A stretch of 38,259 nt of DNA, taken from Verrucomicrobiota bacterium (GTDB lineage Bacteria > Verrucomicrobiota > Verrucomicrobiia > Limisphaerales > JADLHS01). The stretch is taken from assembly GCA_008933055.1 (NCBI GenBank), contig WBXK01000005.1, positions 1-38,259 on the forward strand, written 5' to 3'. This document shows, in pieces, positions 18,299 to 26,654 of this stretch. The notes under the pieces were generated by a model. It made no database searches. It was given only the letters and a program-made list of their open reading frames with translations, and was not told the origin of the DNA. A program made the translations under genes and the position numbers. Positions within the stretch are counted from its first letter, which is position 1. Each line of letters opens with the position of its first letter.

Positions 18299-19111
18299 TT
18301 ATTGTTTCTTTTTACCGTTTAGCAGTTCACCCAAGCCCTTCGTGGCTTTGTTCAACACGTCGCTGGTGGCTTTGTTGATGGTGTTGGTGGCGTTTGCTGT
18401 GAGTTTTTTTAACGCTTCCTCGCCAGCCTTCGCCAGATTGTCGGTGTAAGTCTTGATTGCGCCTTTGTTGATCTGGGAGAGGATCACCTTGCCCAACTCC
18501 ACGCCTGTGATGCCTTCCGGGCCTTGGCCGAGATTGCTCAATCGGATTTCTGGTAGCGGTGCTTCGATCATTTTCCCACCGAGCATCGCGGCGCCGAGCG
18601 TGACCTTGCCGCCGCTGATGATGACTTCATCCACTTGCAATTTCTTGCCCGGCTTCGCCTCGGCGGCGGGTTTTTGTTCAGCAGGTTTGTTCGTGTCGGT
18701 GACGCTGCCGCCTGCGTAGGCTTCAAGGTTTTCCTGGATGCGTTGGAGATTGTTCCCGCCGGGGCCGAACTCAAACGTGACTTGCGGAGCTTCGATACGG
18801 ATGGATTTGACGACTATTTTTTCGGACAAAAGCGATCCCGGCGCGACGGTCACGCTGGCGAGTCCGAGACTAATGGCGTTAGGTGTCTTGTAGCCCTCCG
18901 GGTTGCCGATGATCAGGCCCTTGATGCCGCCCGAGCCGGAGAGGAGCGAGAGGTTCACGCCTTCCAAGGTCAGGGGCACCTTGGCGATTCGTGGGCCAAA
19001 GGTCTCGACGCCCTTCTTGATTGCGCTGTTGAGCGAGAGGACAATGGCGGCGATTCCGACGATGGCAAGGATGACGACAACGATGATGATGCGGATGAGT
19101 AATTTTTTCAT
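18299..19111 (-). CDS. AsmA-like membrane-anchored protein
   Basis: 270 residues from the ATG at 19111; an earlier in-frame start at 19159 would overlap tsaB and add 16 residues before the membrane anchor. Residues 4-28 are a strongly hydrophobic N-terminal anchor. The N-terminal third resembles the AsmA family beginning: VPLTLEGVNLSLLSGSGGIK, then VAPGSLLSEKIVVKSIRIE. The middle is a Pro/Ala/Lys-rich linker. The C-terminal 60 residues are helical with Asn/Lys/Thr repeats. AsmA-like proteins sit in the inner membrane, facing the periplasm, and take part in outer membrane lipid homeostasis. It is probably the last gene of the thiL-tsaE-tsaB operon; the 44-bp gap to tsaB is short. Confidence 0.65.
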   Translation of the reverse strand: MKKLLIRIIIVVVILAIVGIAAIVLSLNSAIKKGVETFGPRIAKVPLTLEGVNLSLLSGSGGIKGLIIGNPEGYKTPNAISLGLASVTVAPGSLLSEKIVVKSIRIEAPQVTFEFGPGGNNLQRIQENLEAYAGGSVTDTNKPAEQKPAAEAKPGKKLQVDEVIISGGKVTLGAAMLGGKMIEAPLPEIRLSNLGQGPEGITGVELGKVILSQINKGAIKTYTDNLAKAGEEALKKLTANATNTINKATSDVLNKATKGLGELLNGKKKQ

Positions 19112-19155
19112 AACAGCGACGCATAGTGGAGCAGAGGCGGATGCTCCCTGCAAAT

Positions 19156-19812
19156 TCAAAGAGGAATCGCTCTCGAGGCCGGAGCTTTCACGAACGTCGT
19201 CTCACGCAGATAAATCGGCTCGATCTTCTCCCCTGCGACAAAGTCGGATCGCTGCGCCGCCAATCGCGCCACCATGGCTGCGTGTGGAAAAATCAGTCTG
19301 CCGTTCGGAAACCACCGCGTCGCTTCTGGCCCGATCAACAGCTCGCCAGCACGCTCCAGTTCCTGCGCTTCTGCCAGCGTCGTAAGTTTTAAGGGGATTG
19401 TTTCCGTCACGCCCCGGCCTGTTGTTTCATAACTCGCCAGATAAAATTCGCCACGCAGTGCATCGATCGCCACGCTGAATTTCCCGCTCACGCCATCCGC
19501 CCCCGCCTGCGCAGCGATACCGGCTACGCTGCTGATCCCGAGAAGTCTTACGCCTGTGCCCAGTTGCCAACCTTGCGCCAGCGAGATCGCCACCCGGATG
19601 CCTGCGTACGAACCCGGGCCGATTCCAACGGCGATGCACTCGATCTCCTCACGCTCCAATTTCGCTAACCGCAATGCCGACTCAATCAAAGCAAAGGGTT
19701 TCATGTCGCGCCCCGGCGACACGTCAACTTCTTGGTGCGCAACCGCATCTTCGTCGTTAAATACAGCTGCGCTGCGCTGTGAGGAGCTGAAATCAAGTCC
19801 TAGAATCTTCAT
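19156..19812 (-). CDS. tsaB: tRNA threonylcarbamoyladenosine biosynthesis protein TsaB
   Basis: Non-catalytic partner of TsaD in the t6A modification of tRNAs that read ANN codons, cytoplasmic. 218 residues from the ATG at 19812; an in-frame TTG six bases upstream is less likely. ASKHA-fold motifs are clear: MKILGLDFSSSQRSAAVF at the start and AVGIGPGSYAGIRVAISLAQG near residue 65. Its 5' end overlaps the 3' end of tsaE by 20 bp, so the two are translated from one mRNA. Confidence 0.94.
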   Translation of the reverse strand: MKILGLDFSSSQRSAAVFNDEDAVAHQEVDVSPGRDMKPFALIESALRLAKLEREEIECIAVGIGPGSYAGIRVAISLAQGWQLGTGVRLLGISSVAGIAAQAGADGVSGKFSVAIDALRGEFYLASYETTGRGVTETIPLKLTTLAEAQELERAGELLIGPEATRWFPNGRLIFPHAAMVARLAAQRSDFVAGEKIEPIYLRETTFVKAPASRAIPL

Positions 19813-20230
19813 AGACAATCCGCCGTTCTGTTTCGCTGGCGACCTCGATCTTCACTGTTCTGAGTTTGCTATCTGCCATCTGCCAGTCTGCATCGTCGAT
19901 CCGCTCCGCCCATTCGATCACCGCTATGCCGTCCGGTTGGAGAAAATCCTCGATGCCCGCGCTGTGGATCTGCTCCCGCGTTTCCAGGCGATAGAGATCG
20001 AGGTGGAACAATGTGTGTCGTCCGCCGCTGTATTCGTTCACTAGTGTGAACGTGGGTGAATGAACCCGGGTGGTCACCCCCAGCCCGCGCGCGATGCCGC
20101 GTACGAGTTGCGTCTTGCCCGCTCCGAGATCGCCGCTCAACGCGATCACAAGCCCGCGTTGAGCTTCGCGTCCCCAGCGTTCCCCAAGGGATTCTGTCTC
20201 TGCAGGACTATGAGAAATGAACGTAGCCAT
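19793..20230 (-). CDS. tsaE: tRNA threonylcarbamoyladenosine biosynthesis ATPase TsaE
   Basis: ATPase of the TsaBDE complex, 145 residues from the ATG at 20230. The start at 20287 would reach far into thiL and add 19 unlike residues. The Walker A motif GDLGAGKT is at 33-40, followed by HSPTFTLVNEY, FHLDLYRL and the family end IEWAER. It overlaps thiL upstream by 23 bp and tsaB downstream by 20 bp, so the three genes form a tightly coupled operon. Confidence 0.95.
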   Translation of the reverse strand: MATFISHSPAETESLGERWGREAQRGLVIALSGDLGAGKTQLVRGIARGLGVTTRVHSPTFTLVNEYSGGRHTLFHLDLYRLETREQIHSAGIEDFLQPDGIAVIEWAERIDDADWQMADSKLRTVKIEVASETERRIVYEDSRT

Positions 20231-21140
20231 GGGCTGTGAATGGGCGGATGCCGGTCTTGTCGCGCAGTCGGATGCCTTCGCCCGCAATGATTCTGCCGAT
20301 ACAGCTGAGCTTCACGTCAGGAAACTTTTTCTTCCATGCATCCAGCACCGGTACGGCTTTCTTGCTGGCCAGAGTGAAGACCAATTCAAAATCTTCGCCA
20401 TCTGTGAGCGCGGCTACGAATGCCGGCTTCGCCGCATCCCCGCGTTTGGCGTTTTCTTTGGCAGCGCGGCTGATTGGGATGGCGGATTTCAACAGCTCGC
20501 CGCCCACACCGCTCGCGCGGAGGAGGTGCGGCAGATCTCCGGCCAGTCCGTCGCTCACGTCCATCATCGCGTGGATGGGAAATTGTTCCGCGAGCCAACG
20601 CGCTTCCGTGAGGCGTGGCTCGAAGTCCAGATGCTTGCCCGCGAGCGATCCTCCAAGTTCGCCGGTGACGAATATCGCGTCGCCCGCTGTCGCGCCGGAT
20701 CGCAAGACGGCTCTGCCGCGCGGCACGAAGCCCGTAAGGGAGATGGAGATCAACACTCGCTCTGGATTCGTTGTCGTTTCACCGCCGACGATGGCCACGT
20801 GATGTTGTGCTGCGAGCGTGTTCATTCCCGCGTAAATCTTCTCGATGTACTCCGGCGAGAAAGTTTTTGGCAACGCAATCGTCACGAGCCCGGCGTTCGG
20901 CGTTCCACCCATCGCAGCGATGTCGCTCAAGGCGCGAGCGAGAGCTTTGCGTCCGATTTTTTCAGGCGGCGTTTCCTTGGTGAAATGGATTCCCTCCACC
21001 ACAGCATCTGTCTTGAGCAACAATTGCCGCAACGGATCACCGCACTCCAGCACCGCGCAATCGTCGCCTGCGCCGACGACGACAGAATCATTCGTGGGTA
21101 ACGAGCGCGTGAGGCGGGCGATGAGTTCAAACTCGTTCAT
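20208..21140 (-). CDS. thiL: Thiamine-monophosphate kinase
   Basis: Phosphorylates thiamine monophosphate to thiamine diphosphate with ATP, the last step of cofactor synthesis. 310 residues from the ATG at 21140, in line with the family; the frame is open further upstream to 21566 but that part overlaps the CPBP gene. Motifs: the N-terminal FELIARL, GAGDDCAVL, LKTDAVVEGIHF, ALSDIAAMGG, VGGETT, SDGLAGDLPHLL, and the C-terminal TDGEDFELVFT. It starts 14 bp after the CPBP protease stop and overlaps tsaE at its end. Confidence 0.95.
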   Translation of the reverse strand: MNEFELIARLTRSLPTNDSVVVGAGDDCAVLECGDPLRQLLLKTDAVVEGIHFTKETPPEKIGRKALARALSDIAAMGGTPNAGLVTIALPKTFSPEYIEKIYAGMNTLAAQHHVAIVGGETTTNPERVLISISLTGFVPRGRAVLRSGATAGDAIFVTGELGGSLAGKHLDFEPRLTEARWLAEQFPIHAMMDVSDGLAGDLPHLLRASGVGGELLKSAIPISRAAKENAKRGDAAKPAFVAALTDGEDFELVFTLASKKAVPVLDAWKKKFPDVKLSCIGRIIAGEGIRLRDKTGIRPFTAHGYVHFS

Positions 21141-21154
21141 GGCGGGGCGGGGGT

Positions 21155-21871
21155 TTAGGGCGCGACATCTTTCATGAGGAAAAACATCGCGAAGTTCACC
21201 GCATTGAATGTGGCGTGCGCCGCGATGGGCGCGAGCAGGTTGTCCGTCTTTTCGTAAAGCCACACGAGCAGCAAAGCCAGTAACAGCAGTGGCACGAAGA
21301 TGGCCACGTTGAAATGGATCAGCGCGAACATTAAAGATGTGCCCCACAACGCAGCGCGCGGGAAGCCATGCTGCTTGAGGGTCGGATACAACACCCCCCG
21401 AAACAAAATCTCCTCCGCTATCGGCGCTAGGATGATGGTGGTGAACCCCAACGCAACGAGTTGCTGTGGGGAACTGGAATTCTTGAGGGCTTGCATCGCG
21501 AGTTGCAGCGATGGTTCGACGCCAAACTGTTTCATCACCGTGACCGAAACCCTCATCAGCCCCCAACCGATCGGAAGGAACACACCGACCGCCATCGCGC
21601 CGAGACCGATCGCTTTGGGCAAGTCGCGATGAAAACCAAACCCGCTCTGCCAGCCGACGTGATGGTCGCGCAGGAAACGCCAGGCAAGACCGAGGGTGAT
21701 GAGTTGAAAGCTGAGCGCGCTGACAATCGTCCTCCCCACGCTGGGTGCGGCTTTAGGATCAACATTCCCGCGCAGGAGAATCACCAATAAAGCGCCGACG
21801 CACTGACAGACAAGCACGCCAAACACAAACCGCAAAACGGATTCTAGTTTCCAATTTTTTTCCGACAACAC
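21155..21871 (-). CDS. CPBP family intramembrane metalloprotease (CAAX-like)
   Basis: 238 residues with about seven membrane helices. The three motifs of the family are present: EEILFR (Glu153, Glu154, Arg158), FALIHF with His186, and HATFNAVNF with His219 and Asn223. Such proteins are glutamate-type intramembrane proteases related to the CAAX endopeptidase Rce1; in bacteria they act on membrane proteins or peptides of unknown identity. It is the first gene of the operon with thiL, tsaE and tsaB, whose products it has no known link to. Confidence 0.92.
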   Translation of the reverse strand: MLSEKNWKLESVLRFVFGVLVCQCVGALLVILLRGNVDPKAAPSVGRTIVSALSFQLITLGLAWRFLRDHHVGWQSGFGFHRDLPKAIGLGAMAVGVFLPIGWGLMRVSVTVMKQFGVEPSLQLAMQALKNSSSPQQLVALGFTTIILAPIAEEILFRGVLYPTLKQHGFPRAALWGTSLMFALIHFNVAIFVPLLLLALLLVWLYEKTDNLLAPIAAHATFNAVNFAMFFLMKDVAP

Positions 21872-22178
21872 GACGCCAGTTTAGCGGGTGCATAGACACC
21901 GGGCGAGAATTGGTTTTGTGTTCAGGTTTGCCTTCCGGCTTGAGGGCTCACCTTGCTCCATTACCGATTTTCTGGGCCAACCTGGAAAGTCATGACTGCG
22001 GACCTCCTTGTTTGCCTCGATAAAGCCTTTACCTGATGTGAAAAATTCCTGCCAGCGAATAAAACTCTGCGCTTGAAAAAGCGGCACTCAAACGAATGCC
22101 GCCACCTGAAAGGCTTCGAAATACAGGTCGGAGCGCGCCCATCCTCGGGGGCAGCAATCTGGCCTTTATTCCAAAAAT
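21872..22178. other. Gap of 307 bp without a recognised gene
   Basis: Between the CPBP protease and the LOG-family gene I see only short open frames with no family resemblance, and the terminator described at 22076-22104. The promoter of the CPBP operon should lie at the low-coordinate end. No repeats of note. Confidence 0.5.
22076..22104 (-). terminator. Rho-independent terminator after the LOG-family gene
   Basis: On the minus strand the arms gcggca and tgccgc (22102-22097 with 22086-22081) form a hairpin followed by five T (22080-22076). It lies 75 bp after the stop at 22179 and would end that transcript. Confidence 0.65.
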
Positions 22179-23213
22179 TCACAAACTATTCAACACGTCC
22201 ACCATCTGCCGTAGCCGACCGTAATCGCGGCGGTTGAACTCGAACGCGATGCGTTGAAGTCCGAGTTGATCATTGTCATCGCGTTCTTCTGGCGTCGCCT
22301 CGATCCTTTTGATGGGAGGGCCGTTGTTGATGTCGCCAAAGTCTTCATTGATCGCTTCCAGCGCTGTGTCTGTCGGCGCGTGTTTGAGCCGGATGATGAA
22401 CAGATCTTTCACGAAGCGTGTAGAGTGGAAGTTGCGATAGAAGCGCGCGACGATCTTCACCGCTTCATCTGCGTTGTCCGTGATGCGATAGAGATTCAGG
22501 TCATCCGGCGAGATCAAGCCATCGCGCAAGAGATGTTCGCGGATGTTTTTGTCCCAGGTCTTCCAATAAGTGCCGCCGGGTTTGTCCACAAGCACGAGCG
22601 GCATGAGCTGGCTCTTGCCGGTCTGCATGAGCGTGATGGCCTCGTAACCTTCGTCCATCGTCCCGAATCCGCCGGGGAACAGCACGATGGCATCCGAGTG
22701 ACGGATGAAGATGAGTTTGCGGGTGAAGAAGTATTTGAACGTGATGAGCTTTTTATCTTCCCTGATGACGGGATTGGCACTCTGCTCCCACGGAAGTCGG
22801 ATGTTGACGCCAAAACTATTTTCCGGCCCCGCGCCTTCCATCCCGGCCTGCATGATGCCAGGGCCTGCGCCGGTGATGACCATGAATCCGGCTTTCACAA
22901 TTTTCTGCCCGAAATCTACCGCTTGTTGATATTCCTGCTTGGATGAATTAGTCCGCGCCGAGCCGAAAATGGTCACTTTTCGATGCTGCGCGTAAGGCGC
23001 AAAGAGCCGATAGGCGTAACGCAATTCCCGCACAGCGGTCTGGATGACGCGCACATCGCCCGTGTCTTTCACGTCAGTCAGGATTTTGAGGGCGTTTTCG
23101 ATGATGTCCACGACCGAGTCTTCATTGTAACCGCCGCCTTTGAATTTGATGAGGTCGAGGACGCGGCGATGCAATTCCGGATCCACCGGAATTCTTTCAT
23201 TCTTGTTGTTCAT
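22179..23213 (-). CDS. LOG family (TIGR00730-like) nucleotide hydrolase
   Basis: 344 residues, longer than the 190-residue cytokinin-type LOG proteins. The core at about residues 78-260 has a Rossmann fold with GSART, TGAGPGIMQAGMEGA and the diagnostic PGGFGTMDEGYE at 180-191. Members hydrolyse the N-glycosidic bond of nucleoside monophosphates. The N-terminal region of about 75 residues and the C-terminal region of about 85 residues are helical extensions, as in the longer PpnN-like forms, but which enzyme it is cannot be settled here. It is transcribed alone, with a terminator downstream. Confidence 0.88.
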   Translation of the reverse strand: MNNKNERIPVDPELHRRVLDLIKFKGGGYNEDSVVDIIENALKILTDVKDTGDVRVIQTAVRELRYAYRLFAPYAQHRKVTIFGSARTNSSKQEYQQAVDFGQKIVKAGFMVITGAGPGIMQAGMEGAGPENSFGVNIRLPWEQSANPVIREDKKLITFKYFFTRKLIFIRHSDAIVLFPGGFGTMDEGYEAITLMQTGKSQLMPLVLVDKPGGTYWKTWDKNIREHLLRDGLISPDDLNLYRITDNADEAVKIVARFYRNFHSTRFVKDLFIIRLKHAPTDTALEAINEDFGDINNGPPIKRIEATPEERDDNDQLGLQRIAFEFNRRDYGRLRQMVDVLNSL

Positions 23214-23319
23214 ACCGCGAGAATAGCTGGCAGGCTAAGGTTTGCAACTATGTCGGCGTTGTGTCTGGACAAATCCAAACTTTACAAACAGTCCGTCACC
23301 GTGCCACGCTACCCGAGCT

Positions 23320-23694
23320 ATGATGAAGAAAACTTTGATGGTTTTGCCTCTGCTCCTATTGCTCGCGGGTTGCTCCAGCCTTTCCACGAATCTTTCGGCT
23401 CAACGCCAGTTGCGGAACCCTGAAAACCTCTATCCCGTCGAAGTCTCGTTCGACTCCCGCCAGCAATCGCTGCGTTGGGATTCTATCCAAGTCACATTGA
23501 TGGTTGGCAAGGAATCCTACCCGATGCGCCGCACGCACCTGATGAACAACCGCTGGGAAGGTTTCGTGCCCGTGCCCGCTGGTGAAAAATCTTCAAGCTA
23601 CTTCTATAAGTTCAGCTACGACTACACAGACTTTGGCAAGCTCGGCAAAGGAAGCGCAGCCTCCCGCACCTACAAGTTGCAGATCGTTGACTGA
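23320..23694 (+). CDS. Small lipoprotein, beta-rich, unknown function
   Basis: 124 residues. ATGs at 23320 and 23323 are adjacent; the reading frame extends upstream, but the signal peptide fixes the start here. The beginning is MKKTLMVLPLL with lipobox LAGC, so the protein is lipid-anchored. The mature part of about 105 residues looks all-beta, with alternating charged and hydrophobic residues and many aromatics (YPVEVSFDS, NNRWEGFVPVP, SYFYKFSYDY). I do not recognise the family; the strand pattern would suit a carbohydrate- or protein-binding sandwich. It is divergent from the LOG-family gene and ends at a strong terminator. Confidence 0.8.
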   Translation: MMKKTLMVLPLLLLLAGCSSLSTNLSAQRQLRNPENLYPVEVSFDSRQQSLRWDSIQVTLMVGKESYPMRRTHLMNNRWEGFVPVPAGEKSSSYFYKFSYDYTDFGKLGKGSAASRTYKLQIVD

Positions 23695-23725
23695 AGCTGC
23701 GAACGGTTGGGATACTTTTGAAGAG

Positions 23726-23755
23726 ACGGGCGCTGGAAACAGCGCCCGTTTTCTT
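23726..23755 (+). terminator. Rho-independent terminator after the small lipoprotein gene
   Basis: Arms acgggcgctg (23726-23735) and cagcgcccgt (23740-23749) form a perfect 10-bp stem closed by a GAAA tetraloop, and a short T-run follows. It lies between two converging genes and may also slow transcription from the opposite side. Confidence 0.88.
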
Positions 23756-23772
23756 ATTTGTGGTGATGACTT

Positions 23773-24516
23773 TCAGCGAAGCAACGAAGCGTTCTGCTTC
23801 AACCACCGCTCCGCGGCCTCGTAGTCTGGGCAAACACTCTTCACTTCCTGCCAGAATCGCGCTGAGTGATTCATCTGCCGTAGATGCATCAACTCATGGA
23901 GAATGACGTAATCCTGCACAGGCAGCGGCGTATGGATCAGCCGCCAGTTTAGTGAAATCGTCCTGCGCCGTGAGCATGAACCCCAACGGGATTTCTGGTT
24001 GCGCACCGAGATGCGGTTGACGGTGACTTGATGCTCAGCGGCGTAAGCTTGGACGCGTGGCGGTAATTCCTCAGAGGCGAGCTGCCGCAAATGCTTTTCA
24101 ATCGCCGGACGAAAATCCGTCACATCAGCGGCCACGTTCACGACTTCCACACCGAAGCGAACCGCATTTCCCGTCACGCCCGTGGCGATTTCAATCACGG
24201 CAGTTTCTCCGCAAAGCAGGATGCTCGTTCCCAACGGCCACAGCCGCGAGCAGATAGGCCGTGCCGCTTGACGTTGTAGGGCTTGCTCTAGCCAACTTTT
24301 GCTCCGCTCCGCAAACCGCCGCGCCTCTGCCGCCGAGCCGCCGCGCGGAATGGTCACGCGCGCCGCGCCGTCGGGGGTTAACCGCAGGAGGTACCGTCGC
24401 GCACGTGGATGGCGGATCAGTACCAAAGGCAAACGCCGCCCGCCCACCTCCAGAGATTCCAGAGAATCATCCTGAGTGAAGCGCTTGGTCAGATGGCGAA
24501 AAAACTCGAACTGCAC
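23773..24516 (-). CDS. YgjP-like metallopeptidase domain protein (DUF45)
   Basis: 247 residues. The C-terminal half holds the YgjP/WLM-type zinc site: His207-Glu208-Leu-Met-His211, with His217 in MNHSARFW as a likely third ligand. Before it is the family's signature QKSRWGSCS at about 174-182, and ISLNWRLIH. The N-terminal 110 residues include LIRHPRARRYLLRL, RVTIPRGGS and SWLEQALQRQ. It is probably a soluble protease; the substrates of the family are not established. Its start lies 143 bp from the decayed HNH module, and it converges with the lipoprotein gene. Confidence 0.9.
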   Translation of the reverse strand: MQFEFFRHLTKRFTQDDSLESLEVGGRRLPLVLIRHPRARRYLLRLTPDGAARVTIPRGGSAAEARRFAERSKSWLEQALQRQAARPICSRLWPLGTSILLCGETAVIEIATGVTGNAVRFGVEVVNVAADVTDFRPAIEKHLRQLASEELPPRVQAYAAEHQVTVNRISVRNQKSRWGSCSRRRTISLNWRLIHTPLPVQDYVILHELMHLRQMNHSARFWQEVKSVCPDYEAAERWLKQNASLLR

Positions 24517-24659
24517 CCGCCGAGTAAACAGCGTCGGTTTTGTTTGGCAATCAATTCCTACCTGGCATGAACTGTTGGTTCGTTGTCGCGAACCTGTGAT
24601 GTTCGTTGAGGCGTTTCTTGCAGTCCAATGGCCGGAGATTATGGCGGCGACATGAAACG

Positions 24660-24919
24660 ATGAATGGCGGGCATGGGTTGGATCAGCTTCTGGATCTGGT
24701 GACGCGGTGTTTGACGCCCGAGGCTGCGCAGTCGTTCCTCAATCTAACTGGGCCTGCTGCTGCAAAAAATAAATAGAGGAGCTGGCTGATAAGTCCTGTG
24801 CGGGAGCTCTCTCGGCGGATGAAGTATCTGAGTGCGACAGTCATCTTTCCGCCGGAAATCTCATCGTGCTCCTGCAAGCCAAAGCCCCCGGGTTGCTCGC
24901 CAAAACTCCTCCGCGCTGA
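24660..24919 (+). pseudogene. Frameshifted small gene, partner of the HNH gene
   Basis: The first frame from ATG 24660 reads 38 codons (MNGGHGLDQLLDLVTRCLTP and on) to a TAG at 24774. The continuation lies in another frame, from about 24773: IEELADKSCAGALSADE, then LIVLLQAKAPGLLAKTPPR and a TGA at 24917. The frame changes near an A6 run at 24764-24769. The joined product of about 85 residues resembles, from memory, a small helical protein of unknown function encoded just before HNH endonucleases in Verrucomicrobiota and Planctomycetota. Its TGA overlaps the HNH ATG as TGATG, which supports an original coupled pair. Confidence 0.72.
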
Positions 24920-25320
24920 TGGATGCCCCTATCCGAAGGTCGGTGCGCTCTCATGCGAATGGCCGCTGTAAGTATTGCCGGGTCCGCTAGGAGGACGACG
25001 CGCTATTCTCTTTCCACACTGAACACATCATTGTCCTACAATACGGCGGCAGTGACGACGAATCGAATTTGGCGCTGGCCTGTTAACACTGCAGCCGACA
25101 CAAAGGGCCAAATCTTGCCGCCCTTGATCCTGAAACGAATCAGATGACGTGACTGTTTGGTCCGCTTCGTGACGGTTGGAATGAACACTTCAGAATCTTG
25201 GGTGCGGTGATTACCGGATGGACGCCAGATGGCAGAGCACCAGCACGGCTTTTAAAAATGAACGCCAACATCCGGCTCGATTTGCAGACTGAAGTGCTTG
25301 GAATCGGACGCTGGCCTTGA
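24919..25320 (+). pseudogene. HNH endonuclease gene with three in-frame stop codons
   Basis: A single frame of 134 codons from ATG 24919 to TGA 25320 reads as an HNH nuclease: CKYC (residues 17-20), HTEHI and GGSDDESNLALAC, HC-x3-HKGPNLAALDP, then WNEHFRILGAVITGWTP and a helical end. It is interrupted by TAG at 24988 (codon 24), TAA at 25084 (codon 56) and TGA at 25150 (codon 78), with no frameshift. Compared with relatives as I remember them, codon 24 would be Gln (CAG to TAG); codon 56 could be Gln or Tyr; codon 78 could be Trp or Arg. Family residues around all three are kept. No protein can be made by normal decoding. Other genes in the window end at the same stop codons, so recoding is unlikely. 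Confidence 0.82.
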
Positions 25321-25456
25321 CGGGGGAGAAGTTAACCTCACGTTGTTGCTAGCGTGCTAGGGTTGCTGGCGATGGTGCGGAGTCTCCGCGTCTCTGTAGT
25401 TCAAACCCGCAGCTCATCCGGCTTACGGCTATCTTCTGCCCCGCGGCGGAAAAGGA

Positions 25457-26434
25457 TTATCTCGCAAAAATCTGCCGGATGACGTCTTCGATGGGCACTT
25501 CTTCGATGTCGATGTCGCGCACGGGGAGTTCGTCCAGCAACGCTTTGCATACGGGGATGACCCGGTCGCGTTTGACCTTGAGCTTGATGCTGCCGGGGGT
25601 GTGCTCCACGAGTTCGCCGTATTTGGCTAGGCTCTCCTTGGTGCAAGCGTCTGCTGCGTCGCATTGAATGGTGATGAGCTTGAAGTCGGCAAAGCGGTCC
25701 ACCACATTGCTGAGTTTGCCGTCGAAGGAAATCTTCCCGTGGTCAATGATGATGACGCGTTCGCACAGGGCCTGGATGTCTGCCATGTAATGGCTGGTGA
25801 GCAGGATAGTCGTCTTGTACGTGGCGTTGTGGTGCTTAAGAAATTCGCGCACGACTTTCTGTGAAACGACGTCGAGGCCGATGGTCGGTTCGTCGAGAAA
25901 CAGAATCTTCGGCTGATGCAGGAGCGAGGCGATCAACTCCATTTTCATGCGTTCGCCGAGGGACAGTTCGCGCACGCTGATGTTGAGCTTTTCGCGGACG
26001 TTCAGCATCTCCGTCATCTCGGCCACGGTGCGCTCGAAGCGGTCTTGCGGGATGCCGTAAATCTTCGCGTTCAATTCCAGCGATTCGCGCGCGGGCAAAT
26101 CCCACCAGAGTTGATTTTTCCCCCCGAGCAGCAAAGCGAACTGACGCCGGTAGGCATCAGCCCGTTCCCACGGGACGTGACCAAGGACTTGAGCCTCGCC
26201 GCTCGTGGGGTAAAGCAAACCCGCAAGCATCTTGAGCGTGGTGGTTTTGCCCGCACCGTTCGGGCCGAGGAAGCCGACGAGTTCGCCGGGTTCGACTTTG
26301 AAGCTGACGTTGCTGACAGCAGCGATCTGTTCGTATTCGCGTTTGAACAAGCCGCGGATTGCACCCTTGAAGCCGGGTTGCTTCTTGTAGGTGCGGAAAT
26401 TTTTGGTGAGGCCGCTGACTTGGATTGCCGACAT
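25457..26434 (-). CDS. ABC-2 type exporter ATPase subunit
   Basis: 325 residues, matching the COG4586-like ATPases of ABC-2 exporters, whose usual partners are two permeases. Walker A is GPNGAGKT at 57-64, the Q-loop is in LLLGGKNQLWWDLP, the signature is ELSLGERMKMELIASLLHQP, Walker B is ILFLDEP and the H-loop is LLTSHYMADI. The N-terminal extension, with KKQPGFKGAIRGLFKREYE, and the 90-residue C-terminal domain are typical of this group. The permease genes normally follow directly, but here the next DNA is 137 bp of nothing and then the decayed HNH module on the other strand. It is therefore an orphan, or its permeases lie elsewhere. Confidence 0.92.
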   Translation of the reverse strand: MSAIQVSGLTKNFRTYKKQPGFKGAIRGLFKREYEQIAAVSNVSFKVEPGELVGFLGPNGAGKTTTLKMLAGLLYPTSGEAQVLGHVPWERADAYRRQFALLLGGKNQLWWDLPARESLELNAKIYGIPQDRFERTVAEMTEMLNVREKLNISVRELSLGERMKMELIASLLHQPKILFLDEPTIGLDVVSQKVVREFLKHHNATYKTTILLTSHYMADIQALCERVIIIDHGKISFDGKLSNVVDRFADFKLITIQCDAADACTKESLAKYGELVEHTPGSIKLKVKRDRVIPVCKALLDELPVRDIDIEEVPIEDVIRQIFAR

Positions 26435-26654
26435 TTTGAAGTTATAAAGTATAAAGTCGGAGGTCTAAAGTTAAAAACCATCGTGTCGCAGGCACGAAAG
26501 CTTTCCGACACCAGAAAAAAATTCTGAATAATTTGTGCAAGAACATCGCGAAAAGTTTTTTCTGTTTGACCCTTATGGTTATTTCCGTTTAGCTACGCGC
26601 GCCTCCTCGTCTAGTGTATTGAGGCGGCGCAAAACCCGGTTGGCGAAAAACCTA

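Noticed and set aside
22000-22182. Minus-strand open frame of 73 residues upstream of the CPBP gene
   Set aside because: It overlaps the terminator hairpin of the LOG-family gene, has no family resemblance and has an amino-acid composition typical of non-coding frames.
24919-25320. Stop-codon reassignment or selenocysteine/pyrrolysine insertion to explain the three stops in the HNH frame
   Set aside because: All three different stop codons occur inside one gene, other genes in the window end at these codons, the partner gene has an ordinary frameshift, and no SECIS-like structure was recognised. Pseudogene decay is simpler.
26535-26654. Upstream extension of the PilM frame by 40 residues
   Set aside because: The added residues are Arg/Ser-rich and unlike PilM starts; the ATG at 26655 gives the canonical beginning.
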